Shown: positions 33,103 through 42,393 of the stretch, piece after piece
Numbering within the stretch: position 1 is the stretch's first letter
How the letters are laid out: every line of letters starts with the position of its first letter
Origin: CAWBRY01 sp963791295
Lineage (GTDB): Bacteria > Bacteroidota > Bacteroidia > Chitinophagales > Chitinophagaceae
Assembly (NCBI GenBank): GCA_963791295.1
Contig: CAWBRY010000003.1
Coordinates: 310,001 to 374,000, forward strand
Direction: 5' to 3'
Length of the DNA stretch: 64,000 nt
Position numbers and translations under genes: made by a program
Notes under the pieces: model-generated
Seen by the model: the letters and a program-made list of their open reading frames with translations, nothing else
What the model was told of the DNA's origin: nothing
Database searches by the model: none

Positions 33103-35223
33103 TTATTTGAATAGCTGATAAACCAGCAGACTCATCACGTAAGCCAGCCCCGTCATATAAATCAGTTGAATGATGGGCCATTTCCAGGTCTGCGTCTCTC
33201 TCCTCACTACCGCCAACGTACTCATGCATTGCATCGCAAACACATAAAAGATCATTAACGACAAACCAGAGGCCAGGTTGAAAACAGGCCTTCCATCCGG
33301 ACGCACCGCGGCTTTCATCTTCTCCTTGAGCATCAACCCACTTTTATCGTCGTCGCCAACACTGTATAAAGTGGCCATGGTGCCGACAAAAACTTCCCGC
33401 GCTGCAAAAGAAGTGATCAGGGCAATTCCAATCTTCCAATCGTATCCCAGTGGAGTAATGGCAGGCTCTATGCTCTTCCCTAAGATTCCTGCATAAGAAC
33501 TTTCCAACTTCGCTGTCCTGGATTCTTTATTCAATTGCCGGATGTCGGCGTCCGGCTCGGTTTTTAATTTCTCATATTTCTCATCGATAGTACTTAAGGA
33601 ATTACCGGGACCAAAGGAACAAAGTGCCCAAAGTATTAAACTGATGACCATAATCACCTTTCCCGCATTTGTTACAAATATTCGGGCCTTATTGATCATG
33701 GTCGGAAATACATTCTTCCAGCGCGGCGAACGATAGGTGGGAAGTTCAAGTATAAAGTAGCTTTTTTCCTTTATATGGATAAACCATTTAGCGACGTAAG
33801 ATACAAGGAGCGCCATCAGAAGACCTGATAAATATAATCCCATCATCACCAGTCCCTGCACACCGAGGAATCCAAATAAATAGGTATTCGGGATAACGAG
33901 TCCGATCAGGATAGTAAATACAGGCAAGCGGGCTGAGCAGCTCATCAACGGGGTGATCAGGATGGTCAACAATCTTTCTTTCCGATTCTCAATATTTCGC
34001 GCGCTCATAATGGCCGGGACGGCACAGGCAAAGCCGCTGATCATCGGCATCACGCTCTTTCCATTTAATCCTACAGTTCGCATAAGCCTGTCCGATAGAA
34101 AACTGATGCGCGCCATATATCCCGAGTCTTCCAATAAAGTGATGAGACCAAATAGGATCATGATCTGCGGAACGAAGATGAGGATGCCGCTGAGTCCCGC
34201 GAGAATGCCATTCGTGAGCAGGTCGGTCCATCGATTTTCAGGCAACGCATTAGAAAGGACTTGATTTAATGATGAAAATCCCGAGTCGATCCAGTCCATG
34301 GGATATTGGGCTAACCAGAATACACTTTGAAATAAAAGGAACAGCACCGCGATTAGAATCGCATATCCCCAGCGTCGATGGAGCAATACGTTATCCAGTC
34401 GTTCCGTAAATAAAGTCTTCTGCAATGGATCCGGCTCCGATACAGATTGATGCATGATATACTTTATCCGGCTATACCGTTGCAAAATTTCTTCGGCCTG
34501 CGTTTTCGTCGGATTGAAATTATTTTTTTGTTCAATGCCTTCGATCGTGCGCTGCATCGGCTCATTCAGATCAAAGGATTCATGGTTGATGAGATAATGG
34601 ATGGCGGTATAATCACTGAGGTGAGGTAGATGTTGTTTGATGTCGTCTACAGACGCTTCCGCCAGTATCTTATTATCTATAAAATCCCTGACAGGTACAG
34701 AATAGGTTTGTTGTGCCGTTTGATCAATGGCTTTTTTCAATTGAAGAATGCCTTTGTTCTTACGCGGATTTACCGACACGATCAGAACTCCTAACTCTCT
34801 TTCCAGTGCCGGTATGTCGATCTTGATTCCTTTTTTCTTGGCTAGGTCCATCATCGTTAGCGCTATGATGACGGGTATTTTCAAATCGATGATCTGTGTG
34901 CATAGAAGGAGGTTTCGCTTGAGGTTACTGGCATCGGCTACTACCACTACTACATCCGCTTTCAATGACTTGTCCTGCTTCAGCAATACTTTATAACTCA
35001 CCCATTCGTCTTCACGTCGTGGATAAAGACTATAGGTTCCCGGCAGATCTATCACTTCGGCGTTTAAAGTTTCAGATACAGTAGAACTTCCGGTTTTCTT
35101 ATCCACGGTGACCCCTGGGAAATTGCTTACTTTTTGATTGAGTCCCGTGAGACAATTGAAAATGGAACTTTTTCCGCTATTAGGATTTCCCACTAAAGCA
35201 ATATGTAGCTTTTCTTTCCTCAT
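33103..35223 (-). CDS. feoB: Ferrous iron transport protein B
   Basis: FeoB is the GTPase-linked inner-membrane Fe(II) permease. The ATG at 35223 (MRKEKLHIALVGNPNSGKSS) gives 706 residues, while an open frame runs further up without FeoB likeness. G1 is GNPNSGKS (12-19), followed by FPGVTVDKKTG and G3 DLPGTYSL (59-66). G4, normally NxxD, is TMMD (123-126), so the guanine-specifying Asn is a Thr. The helical insertion and gate domains follow, with MISGFACAVPAIMSARNIEN and FAAREVFVGTMATLYSVG. A -7 element lies just upstream. feoA is separate at 29632. Confidence 0.95.
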   Translation of the reverse strand: MRKEKLHIALVGNPNSGKSSIFNCLTGLNQKVSNFPGVTVDKKTGSSTVSETLNAEVIDLPGTYSLYPRREDEWVSYKVLLKQDKSLKADVVVVVADASNLKRNLLLCTQIIDLKIPVIIALTMMDLAKKKGIKIDIPALERELGVLIVSVNPRKNKGILQLKKAIDQTAQQTYSVPVRDFIDNKILAEASVDDIKQHLPHLSDYTAIHYLINHESFDLNEPMQRTIEGIEQKNNFNPTKTQAEEILQRYSRIKYIMHQSVSEPDPLQKTLFTERLDNVLLHRRWGYAILIAVLFLLFQSVFWLAQYPMDWIDSGFSSLNQVLSNALPENRWTDLLTNGILAGLSGILIFVPQIMILFGLITLLEDSGYMARISFLSDRLMRTVGLNGKSVMPMISGFACAVPAIMSARNIENRKERLLTILITPLMSCSARLPVFTILIGLVIPNTYLFGFLGVQGLVMMGLYLSGLLMALLVSYVAKWFIHIKEKSYFILELPTYRSPRWKNVFPTMINKARIFVTNAGKVIMVISLILWALCSFGPGNSLSTIDEKYEKLKTEPDADIRQLNKESRTAKLESSYAGILGKSIEPAITPLGYDWKIGIALITSFAAREVFVGTMATLYSVGDDDKSGLMLKEKMKAAVRPDGRPVFNLASGLSLMIFYVFAMQCMSTLAVVRRETQTWKWPIIQLIYMTGLAYVMSLLVYQLFK

Positions 35224-35238
35224 GTTTGCATTAACCTG

Positions 35239-35246
35239 CAAAAGTA
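35239..35246 (-). promoter_or_regulatory. -7 element for feoB
   Basis: On the minus strand this reads TACTTTTG, an exact TAnnTTTG match, 15 bases before the chosen feoB start. This supports that start over the longer frame, which would begin upstream of the promoter. No clear Fur box was recognised. Confidence 0.5.
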
Positions 35247-35352
35247 AACGTGGGCGGCCAAACCAGCTTACGAATTGCGATTTTTGACTGTCCTGAAAGG
35301 CAACTTTAACGGAAATATCGGAGCAAAAACAACGAAAAACAAAACACGTCAA

Positions 35353-35360
35353 TACCTTTG
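35353..35360 (+). promoter_or_regulatory. -7 element for the M28 peptidase gene
   Basis: TACCTTTG matches TAnnTTTG and lies 18 bases before the ATG at 35379. It overlaps a possible upstream start at 35358, which it argues against. Confidence 0.5.
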
Positions 35361-35378
35361 CCGCATCAACCGCCAACT

Positions 35379-37043
35379 ATGTCTTCCTCGCCTATCCGAT
35401 CCATTTTTCTTTTATTACTGATAACCAGTTGTTCGCCATCAACCCAAATTAGTCAGGCAGATTTACAGACTCTCAATAATATTAAAACAGATATTCAATA
35501 CCTGTCCGATGATAAATTGGAAGGAAGGAGAACGGGCAGCAACGGTGAGCGCCTGGCTGTGGAATACATCAGCGAGCAATTCAAATCGGCTGGAATTTCT
35601 CCAAAAGGTATAGAAGAATACAGTCAGCCGTTCAATGTTGATGATGGAAAGGAAATGGGCGCTGCAACACAATTAATGATCAATGGAAATACATTAGATC
35701 CTGGAAAGGATTTTTTTATTTTTCCTTATAGTCCTGATCAAAGCATCGAAGCATTACCGGCTATTTCGGTGAGGGAAACAGGCATGCCCTGGTTCTATGA
35801 TCTCAAAGAAATAATGGAAGAGAATAAAGAAAATCCTCACTTCGACCTGGTCAATATAATTCAACAATATGGTAAGGATGCGATCCAGGGAGGCGCATCT
35901 GCAATCCTCCTTTACAATACCTCCGCGATCGATGATAACCTGAAGTTTGAACACAAGGACCGGAGTGCTCAATTATCAATTCCTGTACTCTATGTTTTCC
36001 ATGAGCCGGCGATGAAATATTTTAGCGACAAAGCAGCAACGCTGAATATCAAGTTGCGGACAGAATTAAAGCCAAAGGCCAGGACCGGTCATAATGTGAT
36101 CGGCTATATTGACAATGGCGCTCAAACTACAATTGTTTTGGGAGCCCATTTCGATCATTTGGGATATGGAGAAGATAGTAATTCATTAATGAGAACGGGC
36201 GAAAGACTAATACATAACGGCGCAGATGACAATGCCAGTGGAACTGCCGCATTATTGGCGCTGGCAAGAAAACTGAAATCATCCCGGGCTACTAACCATA
36301 ACTATCTGTTCATTGCTTTTTCAGGAGAAGAGCTCGGGTTGTTTGGTTCGAAATATTTTGTTGAACATCCCACTATCGATCTTCGACAGGTGAGCTGCAT
36401 GATCAATATGGATATGGTAGGGAGATTAAACGATAGTACAAGGACGCTCACCATTGGTGGCTACGGAACCTCCCCGGCATGGGGAGAATATTTTTCATCC
36501 CTGTCACCAAAAGGAAAAAACCAACCAGCCTTCGTGATGAAATATGATAGCAGCGGTACTGGTCCCAGTGATCATACGTCATTCTACAGAAAGGAGATCC
36601 CTGTACTTTTTTATTTTACCGGCATTCACCGGGATTATCACAGACCCACTGACGACGCTGATAAGATCAATTATGCGGGAGAGCTTAAAATCGTTCAACA
36701 TATATACCACCTGGTCGAATCACTAAATACCAAAGGGAAACTTGTTTTTACAAAGACCAGGGAAACTTCGGGTCCTGGCGTTACTTCCTTTAAAGTTACG
36801 CTCGGCATCATGCCTGATTATTCGTTTTCGGGATCGGGTGTAAGAGCGGATGCCGTTAGCGAAGGAAGGCCTGCCCAGAAAGCCGGATTAAAGGCTGGAG
36901 ATGTTATTGTTCAATTGGGAGATCATCAAGTGAGTTCCCTGGAAACATATATGCAGGCATTGGGAAAATTTAAGAAAGGTGATAAAACAACAGTAAAATA
37001 TAAACGGGGTGAAGAAATTGTAGAAGCGCCTATTGAATTCTAA
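35379..37043 (+). CDS. Lipoprotein M28 zinc aminopeptidase with C-terminal PDZ domain
   Basis: The 554-residue product starts MSSSPIRSIFLLLLITSCSP, a lipoprotein signal whose lipobox is LITSC, so it is membrane-anchored outside the cytoplasm. A protease-associated insertion (about 110-220) precedes the M28 core. Metal residues appear as LGAHFDHLGYG, HNGADDNASGTAALL, IAFSGEELGLFGSKYF, MINMDMVGRL and GPSDHTSFYRKEIP, matching the two-zinc His/Asp/Glu/Asp/His set with the catalytic Glu pair. A PDZ domain ends the protein (RADAVSEGRPAQKAGLKAGD). It probably removes N-terminal residues from peptides in the periplasm. The start avoids the -7 element at 35353. Confidence 0.92.
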   Translation: MSSSPIRSIFLLLLITSCSPSTQISQADLQTLNNIKTDIQYLSDDKLEGRRTGSNGERLAVEYISEQFKSAGISPKGIEEYSQPFNVDDGKEMGAATQLMINGNTLDPGKDFFIFPYSPDQSIEALPAISVRETGMPWFYDLKEIMEENKENPHFDLVNIIQQYGKDAIQGGASAILLYNTSAIDDNLKFEHKDRSAQLSIPVLYVFHEPAMKYFSDKAATLNIKLRTELKPKARTGHNVIGYIDNGAQTTIVLGAHFDHLGYGEDSNSLMRTGERLIHNGADDNASGTAALLALARKLKSSRATNHNYLFIAFSGEELGLFGSKYFVEHPTIDLRQVSCMINMDMVGRLNDSTRTLTIGGYGTSPAWGEYFSSLSPKGKNQPAFVMKYDSSGTGPSDHTSFYRKEIPVLFYFTGIHRDYHRPTDDADKINYAGELKIVQHIYHLVESLNTKGKLVFTKTRETSGPGVTSFKVTLGIMPDYSFSGSGVRADAVSEGRPAQKAGLKAGDVIVQLGDHQVSSLETYMQALGKFKKGDKTTVKYKRGEEIVEAPIEF

Positions 37044-37071
37044 TTTGTAATTTGTAACGGAAACATTCTGT

Positions 37072-37521
37072 ATGACCGATCGGGGTGTCAAATTGCTTCT
37101 GAATACCAGTGATCTCACCGATGATTTCTTTTCAGATACCCGCCTCTTGGGGATTATGGCGCCGATAAAAGATTATCAATTCTGCTGGCAGCTAAACAGG
37201 ATCATCGGCATGGATTTCCGGATCAATAACGATATCGAAATACAGCTCAATAAAAAGAAACGAGCTTATTTTTTTACGGTATTTGAATTTAACGAACCAA
37301 CGGGCTCCCTATGCCACTATATTTATAAGAACCAGTTCGACGGAGAATATTTATTGCCGGAATTCAAGCATCTTGACTTCCTTTGGTTGATGAAAGGTGA
37401 TGAAGTCTCCGACGAAGCACTTCACGAAATCAGCCAATACATCAGGTCGATACATGGGGTTCAACTGGTAGTTGAACTAACGAATGAGAAAATAAAAAAC
37501 AAAGAACACCTGGTATTCTAA
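37072..37521 (+). CDS. IPExxxVDY-family protein
   Basis: This 149-residue protein has the middle block RIIGMDFRINNDIEIQLNKK and the C-terminal motif LPEFKHLDFLWLMKGD, a variant of the Ile-Pro-Glu-xxx-Val-Asp-Tyr sequence that names this Bacteroidota family. No function is known; it is a compact cytoplasmic alpha/beta protein with no membrane segment. It lies 28 bp after the M28 gene and 24 bp before a pterin dehydratase gene, all on the plus strand. Confidence 0.75.
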   Translation: MTDRGVKLLLNTSDLTDDFFSDTRLLGIMAPIKDYQFCWQLNRIIGMDFRINNDIEIQLNKKKRAYFFTVFEFNEPTGSLCHYIYKNQFDGEYLLPEFKHLDFLWLMKGDEVSDEALHEISQYIRSIHGVQLVVELTNEKIKNKEHLVF

Positions 37522-37545
37522 ATTCAACCTTCTAAACTTTTAGTC

Positions 37546-37794
37546 ATGTGGACAGAAAAAGACAATGCGCTGTACAGGAAAATCGAATTCAAAAATTTTA
37601 GCGAAGCTTTTGCCTTCATGACGCGAGTAGCGCTGGAAGCTGAAAAAATGGATCATCATCCTCGCTGGACCAACGTATGGAATACGGTAGAGTTCTGGCT
37701 ATCCACGCATGACGCGGGAGATAAGGTTACAGAAAAGGATAAAAAATTAGCCAAGAAAATCGATGGCATATTAAAACCATCCTCAGCGAGCTGA
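37546..37794 (+). CDS. 4a-hydroxytetrahydrobiopterin dehydratase (PCD/DCoH family)
   Basis: The 82 residues contain the family's catalytic block MDHHPRWTNVWNTVEF followed by LSTHDAGDKVTEKDKKLAKK, which carries the His-His-Pro signature and the second His. The enzyme recycles the pterin cofactor of aromatic amino acid hydroxylases. No hydroxylase gene is in the window, and in bacteria small PCD proteins sometimes have other roles. The protein is a little shorter than the usual 95-110 residues because it begins at the FKNFSEAFAF strand. Nine bases separate it from ctlX. Confidence 0.9.
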   Translation: MWTEKDNALYRKIEFKNFSEAFAFMTRVALEAEKMDHHPRWTNVWNTVEFWLSTHDAGDKVTEKDKKLAKKIDGILKPSSAS

Positions 37795-37803
37795 GCCGTT
37801 CAT

Positions 37804-38733
37804 TTGTCCATTGCTCCGACCATATTGATGATACGCCCGGCGGCCTTTGGATACAATGAAGAAACAGCCACCAATAACTATTTCCAATCTCATCCGACCG
37901 TTAGCCCGGAGCAATTGCAACAGATAGCTCTCCGGGAATTTGACGGTATGGTCGACATTCTCAGGAGCCATGAAATCGATTTACTCGTTGTCGATGATAC
38001 ACCTCAGCCTCCAAAGCCTGATGCCATATTTCCTAATAATTGGTTGATAACCTCACCTGACGGCATACTTTCCGTTTTCCCATTATTCGCACAGAACCGC
38101 CGGCCTGAAAAAAGAAAGGATATCCTTGAGCAAATAACCAGTGGCTTCGCGGTGAAGGATTTTCAAGACTGGAGTGAATATGAAAGTAACCAACGCTATT
38201 TGGAGGGAACGGGAAGCATGGTCATCGACCATGAACACAGGATGATCTATTCAACTATTTCGGAAAGGACCAGCCTGCCTGTATTGGAAAAATTCGCATC
38301 TGCTAATAATTATCAGGCCATCGTTTTCATAGCGACCGATAAAAATGGATACCCGGTTTACCATACCAACGTGGTCATGACCGTGGGTGAAGGATTTGCC
38401 ATTTTATGCGAAGAATCGATCGACGAAGAGTGGGAATTGATTGCGGTCCGGCAACTACTTGAGTCGACAGGCCATAGCATTATACCCATCACCCGGGAAC
38501 AAATGCATGCGTTTGCGGGTAATATGCTTCAGGTAAAAAATAAAAAAGGCGAGAAATTTCTTGTGATGAGCCAGACCGCCTATCATATACTTAGGAAGGA
38601 ACAGTTGCGAATGCTTGAAGCCTACGGCCATTTACTACCCATTCCCGTTGCCACCATTGAAGAGGTGGAAGGTGGGAGCGTGAGATGCATGATGGCTGAA
38701 TTGTTCCTGGAAAAAAAATCATCAGCGGGGTGA
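37804..38733 (+). CDS. ctlX: Citrulline utilization hydrolase CtlX-type protein
   Basis: This guanidino-group-modifying-enzyme (arginine deiminase-like) fold has 309 residues. It shows ILMIRPAAFGYNEETATNNYF, PKPDAIFPNNWL, LEGTGSMVIDHEHRMIYSTI and FAGNMLQVKNKKGEKFLVMS, the usual landmarks of CtlX. Catalytic Asp/Glu and His are visible in DAIFPNNW, EGTGS and VYHTN; the C-terminal active Cys is probably the one in GGSVRCMMAE. The frame begins with TTG at 37804, nine bases after the previous stop; the only nearby ATG (37828) would cut off the first strand, so TTG is preferred. Its end overlaps selD, tail to tail. Confidence 0.85.
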   Translation: MSIAPTILMIRPAAFGYNEETATNNYFQSHPTVSPEQLQQIALREFDGMVDILRSHEIDLLVVDDTPQPPKPDAIFPNNWLITSPDGILSVFPLFAQNRRPEKRKDILEQITSGFAVKDFQDWSEYESNQRYLEGTGSMVIDHEHRMIYSTISERTSLPVLEKFASANNYQAIVFIATDKNGYPVYHTNVVMTVGEGFAILCEESIDEEWELIAVRQLLESTGHSIIPITREQMHAFAGNMLQVKNKKGEKFLVMSQTAYHILRKEQLRMLEAYGHLLPIPVATIEEVEGGSVRCMMAELFLEKKSSAG

Positions 38734-39777
38734 AACCATGACAACCTTATCTTCTTTATGTATCATTCTGCCAATGGGCTCCGTGTAATTTTCAAGACCG
38801 GCATTTTTCAAAAGAGTTCTTACCTCTTCAACACTGTGTTGATCAACTGAAATCAACAGCCCGCCATTGGTCTGAGGATCGGATAATAAAGTAAAGGCTT
38901 CGTAAATATTTACTGCCTCATTGAATGATACTTTTTCGCCATAACTTTTCCAATTGCGGGTGGTGCCATCTGGAAAAACCCGCTGATCGATCAATTCTTT
39001 CACGCCCATGGCGACAGGTATTTTATCATAAAATAATTCGGCGCTGAGTCCACTCCCCTCTGCCATTTCTATTAGATGGCCGAGCAGGCCAAATCCGGTG
39101 ACATCGGTCATTGCAGTTACCCCAGCAATTTTTCCAAGGTCCATTCCTATTTTATTTATGGTCGTCATTTGATCAACCATGGAAGTCAAATGGAAATCGC
39201 TGAGTAATCCTCTTTTTTGGGCGGTTGAAAGGATCCCCACTCCTAGCGCCTTTGTAAGAAATAAAAGATCACCCTCATTAGCCGTATTATTTCTTTTCAG
39301 GTTGCTGATGCTGATCGTGCCGGTTACTGCCAATCCAAATATGGGTTCAGGCGAATCAATACTATGGCCTCCGGCCAAAGGAATTCCGGCTTCCTTACAA
39401 ATTGCCTTTCCCCCATCCATCATCTTCCCTGCTATCTCTGCTGAAAGCTTTGCAACCGGCCAACCCAATATGGCGATCGCCAGGATGGGTGTTCCGCCCA
39501 TCGCATAGACATCACTGATGGAATTGGCGGCAGCGATCCTTCCAAAATCAAAAGGATCGTCGACGATGGGCATGAAAAAATCAGTTGTAGAGATCAGCGC
39601 CAGGCCGTTCCCCAGATCATATACTGCAGCATCATCCCTGCTCTGATTGCCGACGAGCAATTTATCATTGTCGGGCAGAGTAATGTTATTCTTCAAAATC
39701 TCAGCTAAAACACCGGGCGAGATCTTGCAGCCACAACCGGCTCCATGAGAATATTGAGTGAGCTTAATAGGTTCCAT
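38722..39777 (-). CDS. selD: Selenide, water dikinase
   Basis: SelD makes selenophosphate from selenide and ATP. The ATG at 39777 (MEPIKLTQYSHGAGCGCKIS) gives 351 residues, and the 14 residues before it are not family-like. Cys15 and Lys18 correspond to the catalytic Cys17 and Lys20 of the E. coli enzyme, so this is the Cys rather than the Sec form. DDAAVYDLGNGLALISTTDF, ISDVYAMGGTPILAIAIL, AGGHSIDSPEPIFGLAVTG and DVTGFGLLGHLIEMA complete the fold. With mnmH two genes upstream the selenium goes to tRNA 2-selenouridine. No selA, selB or tRNA-Sec is seen here. Confidence 0.96.
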   Translation of the reverse strand: MEPIKLTQYSHGAGCGCKISPGVLAEILKNNITLPDNDKLLVGNQSRDDAAVYDLGNGLALISTTDFFMPIVDDPFDFGRIAAANSISDVYAMGGTPILAIAILGWPVAKLSAEIAGKMMDGGKAICKEAGIPLAGGHSIDSPEPIFGLAVTGTISISNLKRNNTANEGDLLFLTKALGVGILSTAQKRGLLSDFHLTSMVDQMTTINKIGMDLGKIAGVTAMTDVTGFGLLGHLIEMAEGSGLSAELFYDKIPVAMGVKELIDQRVFPDGTTRNWKSYGEKVSFNEAVNIYEAFTLLSDPQTNGGLLISVDQHSVEEVRTLLKNAGLENYTEPIGRMIHKEDKVVMVSPR

Positions 39778-39843
39778 TGAATAACTTCTTGCTTCAATTT
39801 GTGGTTCACAAAGATGCAAAGGTGCAGAGGGAAAGTGGAAATA

Positions 39844-41283
39844 TTATTTCTTTCTCTTAAAAAGTACGCCGGCGTTCTTTTGCAGGTCAGCGCTGAAGCG
39901 AACATTATAAACATCTTCTCCGTCGTGCACAACCAGTAGACCGGTGTTGGGAGGATATTTTCCGAGATTTTCTGCGAATAGAACAAGAGTAAATTCGTCG
40001 TCTTTTCCGGGACTGAGATAAATTGTTTTCTTTATGGCAGTGGCCTTCAAACATTGTTTAGCCAGCAGAACATTTCCATTTAGGAATATACTTACCGTAT
40101 CGCCGTCGATCTCCCCGTTATCATATAGCGCCAGTTCGAGGCTATCGGATTTGAAATTGACAAACTGCGAAAACTCCGACTTTCTACCCGCCATCTGAAC
40201 AGGTAAATCTTTCACGTCACTGATGGGAACGAATTTCGTGTCTTTCGGTTCAGTAAGGGGAGCGGTTTTGGCAACGGATGTTTCTGCCTTATTTGCTACT
40301 ACCGTATCTACAGGTTTTTTGATCTCTGCCACCACCTTAGGAGGAGGCGGTTTAGTGACAACATTAGCGAGATCCTTCTTAGGTTCTTGTTGAGTAGTCT
40401 TAACGGTGAGTTTCTCCTTTTCAGGTTCTGGAATCGATTGAACCTTTGGCGAAACAGGAATTGTCGTTGTTGGAGGCGGATCTTGCTTTTTTGCAACAGA
40501 ATTGTTGGCTGGTTCAGGAATTGTCTTTTCCTTTTCCGTTGCTATTGCTTCGATCGGCTTGGTGACGACAGGTTCTTTATTTTTGATAGAGGCAATCTCT
40601 TCATTTGGCTTCTCCTTAATGACGATCGTTTTTTTATTTTCCATAATCTTCGAAGCAATGGCATCCATCTCTGCGCTAATCCTATTTTCAGACTCCACCT
40701 TCTTCATTACAATGGGCGGAGTATCTTCTTTCCTTTCCTTATAAAAAGCCACGTCATCGGCAAGGTTTAATTCCTGCAGGTGAGGAAATAATTTCGATGC
40801 TGACAGATCTTTTTCCTCTTTCAAATCCACTTTTCCTGTAACTGAAAAATATTTCTTGGTTGCAGTTGTCTTCCATTTACCCGCGAGGAACCATGTGCTA
40901 TCAACTTTATTGCGATAAAAAAAGCTCGACACTTTTACTCCCTTTTCGGGACGCCTGGGAAAATTATCAGATAGTACTTCAACGTCTTTTACTTCACAAG
41001 TATCACCATCAATGGTACCCTTTACTCTCTTGACGATATAGTAGAGCGTATCGCGAACAATGAATTCGCTGCGCGAATAACCATAAACCTTACCCCGGTA
41101 TTCCGTCAACGCTATTTCATAGGATTGGTCCTTGCGAACAGAATTACTGTCGTTGGTGAGAGTGCCGATCCATAATCCGGTTAGCGTTTGCGCAAAAATG
41201 AACAATGGGGAAAGAAGAAATAAAGCAATAAGCTTAAGACTTTTCAGAGTAATATTCCGGTTGCTGGACAAGATAGGCGGCAT
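39844..41283 (-). CDS. Exported protein of unknown function with Lys/Pro-rich linker
   Basis: I do not recognise a family. The 479-residue product has a Sec-type signal (LKLIALFLLSPLFIFAQ). Residues about 32-150 are a beta-rich domain starting TGLWIGTLTNDSNSVRKDQS and containing AGKWKTTATKKYFSVTGKVD. About 195-345 is a low-complexity linker of Lys, Pro, Glu, Thr and Val, probably spanning periplasm or peptidoglycan. About 355-479 is a second beta domain (LELALYDNGEIDGDTVSIFL). The start overlaps the end of mnmH by 50 bases, and selD follows 66 bp after its stop, so it is embedded in the selenium operon. Link to selenium is only positional. Confidence 0.7.
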   Translation of the reverse strand: MPPILSSNRNITLKSLKLIALFLLSPLFIFAQTLTGLWIGTLTNDSNSVRKDQSYEIALTEYRGKVYGYSRSEFIVRDTLYYIVKRVKGTIDGDTCEVKDVEVLSDNFPRRPEKGVKVSSFFYRNKVDSTWFLAGKWKTTATKKYFSVTGKVDLKEEKDLSASKLFPHLQELNLADDVAFYKERKEDTPPIVMKKVESENRISAEMDAIASKIMENKKTIVIKEKPNEEIASIKNKEPVVTKPIEAIATEKEKTIPEPANNSVAKKQDPPPTTTIPVSPKVQSIPEPEKEKLTVKTTQQEPKKDLANVVTKPPPPKVVAEIKKPVDTVVANKAETSVAKTAPLTEPKDTKFVPISDVKDLPVQMAGRKSEFSQFVNFKSDSLELALYDNGEIDGDTVSIFLNGNVLLAKQCLKATAIKKTIYLSPGKDDEFTLVLFAENLGKYPPNTGLLVVHDGEDVYNVRFSADLQKNAGVLFKRKK

Positions 41284-42325
41284 TTTCAGGGGTTACTGAA
41301 CTACGGGGAACTACACATAATAACGAATTCAGCGCCTTGCGATTGTGTAAACTCTTGAAATAAAACCTGTCGTAATATTTCAATAGAATCCGGAAACTTT
41401 CCCTGGTATTGCCTTCCTCGAGGAGTTGAATAGCGGTTTTTGCCTGGAGGCCTCCCAATTTTTCCCTGATTCGACCAATCGCGTCGATCAGAGCTTGCCT
41501 GTCCAAGCTTCCATATTCCTGCAGGATATGCTCTAATCTTTCTTCAAAGGGAATCTCAAGAAAATAGAGAGGAAACTCCCGCATCCGGATCCAAAGATCA
41601 TGTGGAATGTTTACGAAACCAATACGCTGACTTTCATCTTCAAGCCAGATTGACGAATCAGGATGATGAAATAAATGATCAATTGTGAGCGATCGAATCT
41701 CTGTGGCCAGCTTGTTTTCAAACATTTCCTGACCAGGTTGTTTCGGCATGCTGATGTCACCAAATGCAGAACCTTTATGATGAGCAATGGATTCCAGGTC
41801 GACAATCGGCTGTCCTTTTTCTTTTAAAGCTTTTAATACTTCTGTTTTTCCCGAACCAGTGTACCCACCGATTATTTTGTAGGAGATCGGCAACCGGAAT
41901 GTATCCAATACGTAATTGCGGAATTTTTTATATCCACCGATGAGCGTATATACTTTAAAACCATAAAGGTCCAGTAGCCATGCTACGCCGCCGCTTCGCA
42001 TACCGCCTCTCCAGCAATAAAGAAGCACGATACGCGATCCATTTTGGACAGTGTCTAAGTTGGCAGCCACTAATGATTCAACGGATTCTATGATGCTCTT
42101 CATTTTTGGGCCAAAAAAATCCAATCCAATCTTGATTGCTTTTTCACGACTCTCTTGTTTGTATGCAGTGCCGACGATCTTTCTTTCTTCATCGCTAAAT
42201 AACGGGAGGTTATGGGCAGACGGGATGTGCGCATGATTGTACTCGCCAGGACTTCGTACATCAATGAGCACGCCCGATTTAGCAAGTTGGAGAAATCCTT
42301 CGATATGTAACCTCTCAATGGGCAT
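41234..42325 (-). CDS. mnmH: tRNA 2-selenouridine synthase
   Basis: MnmH (SelU) replaces sulfur by selenium at U34 of some tRNAs using selenophosphate. The N-terminal rhodanese domain reads VLIDVRSPGEYNHAHIPSAH, and the active Cys is in LLYCWRGGMRSGGVAWLLD. The C-terminal P-loop domain has IIGGYTGSGKTEVLKALKEK and IVDLESIAHHKGSAFGD, both characteristic. At 363 residues it is full length. selD in the same operon supplies the donor. The gene's 3' end overlaps the secreted-protein gene by 50 bases. Confidence 0.95.
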   Translation of the reverse strand: MPIERLHIEGFLQLAKSGVLIDVRSPGEYNHAHIPSAHNLPLFSDEERKIVGTAYKQESREKAIKIGLDFFGPKMKSIIESVESLVAANLDTVQNGSRIVLLYCWRGGMRSGGVAWLLDLYGFKVYTLIGGYKKFRNYVLDTFRLPISYKIIGGYTGSGKTEVLKALKEKGQPIVDLESIAHHKGSAFGDISMPKQPGQEMFENKLATEIRSLTIDHLFHHPDSSIWLEDESQRIGFVNIPHDLWIRMREFPLYFLEIPFEERLEHILQEYGSLDRQALIDAIGRIREKLGGLQAKTAIQLLEEGNTRESFRILLKYYDRFYFKSLHNRKALNSLLCVVPRSSVTPENAAYLVQQPEYYSEKS

Positions 42326-42393
42326 GGGTGATTGCCGGTGGCAAAAGAACCACTTCGTTTAGAGATGCAATTTTTTTGAAGGGAAGGAGCAAC

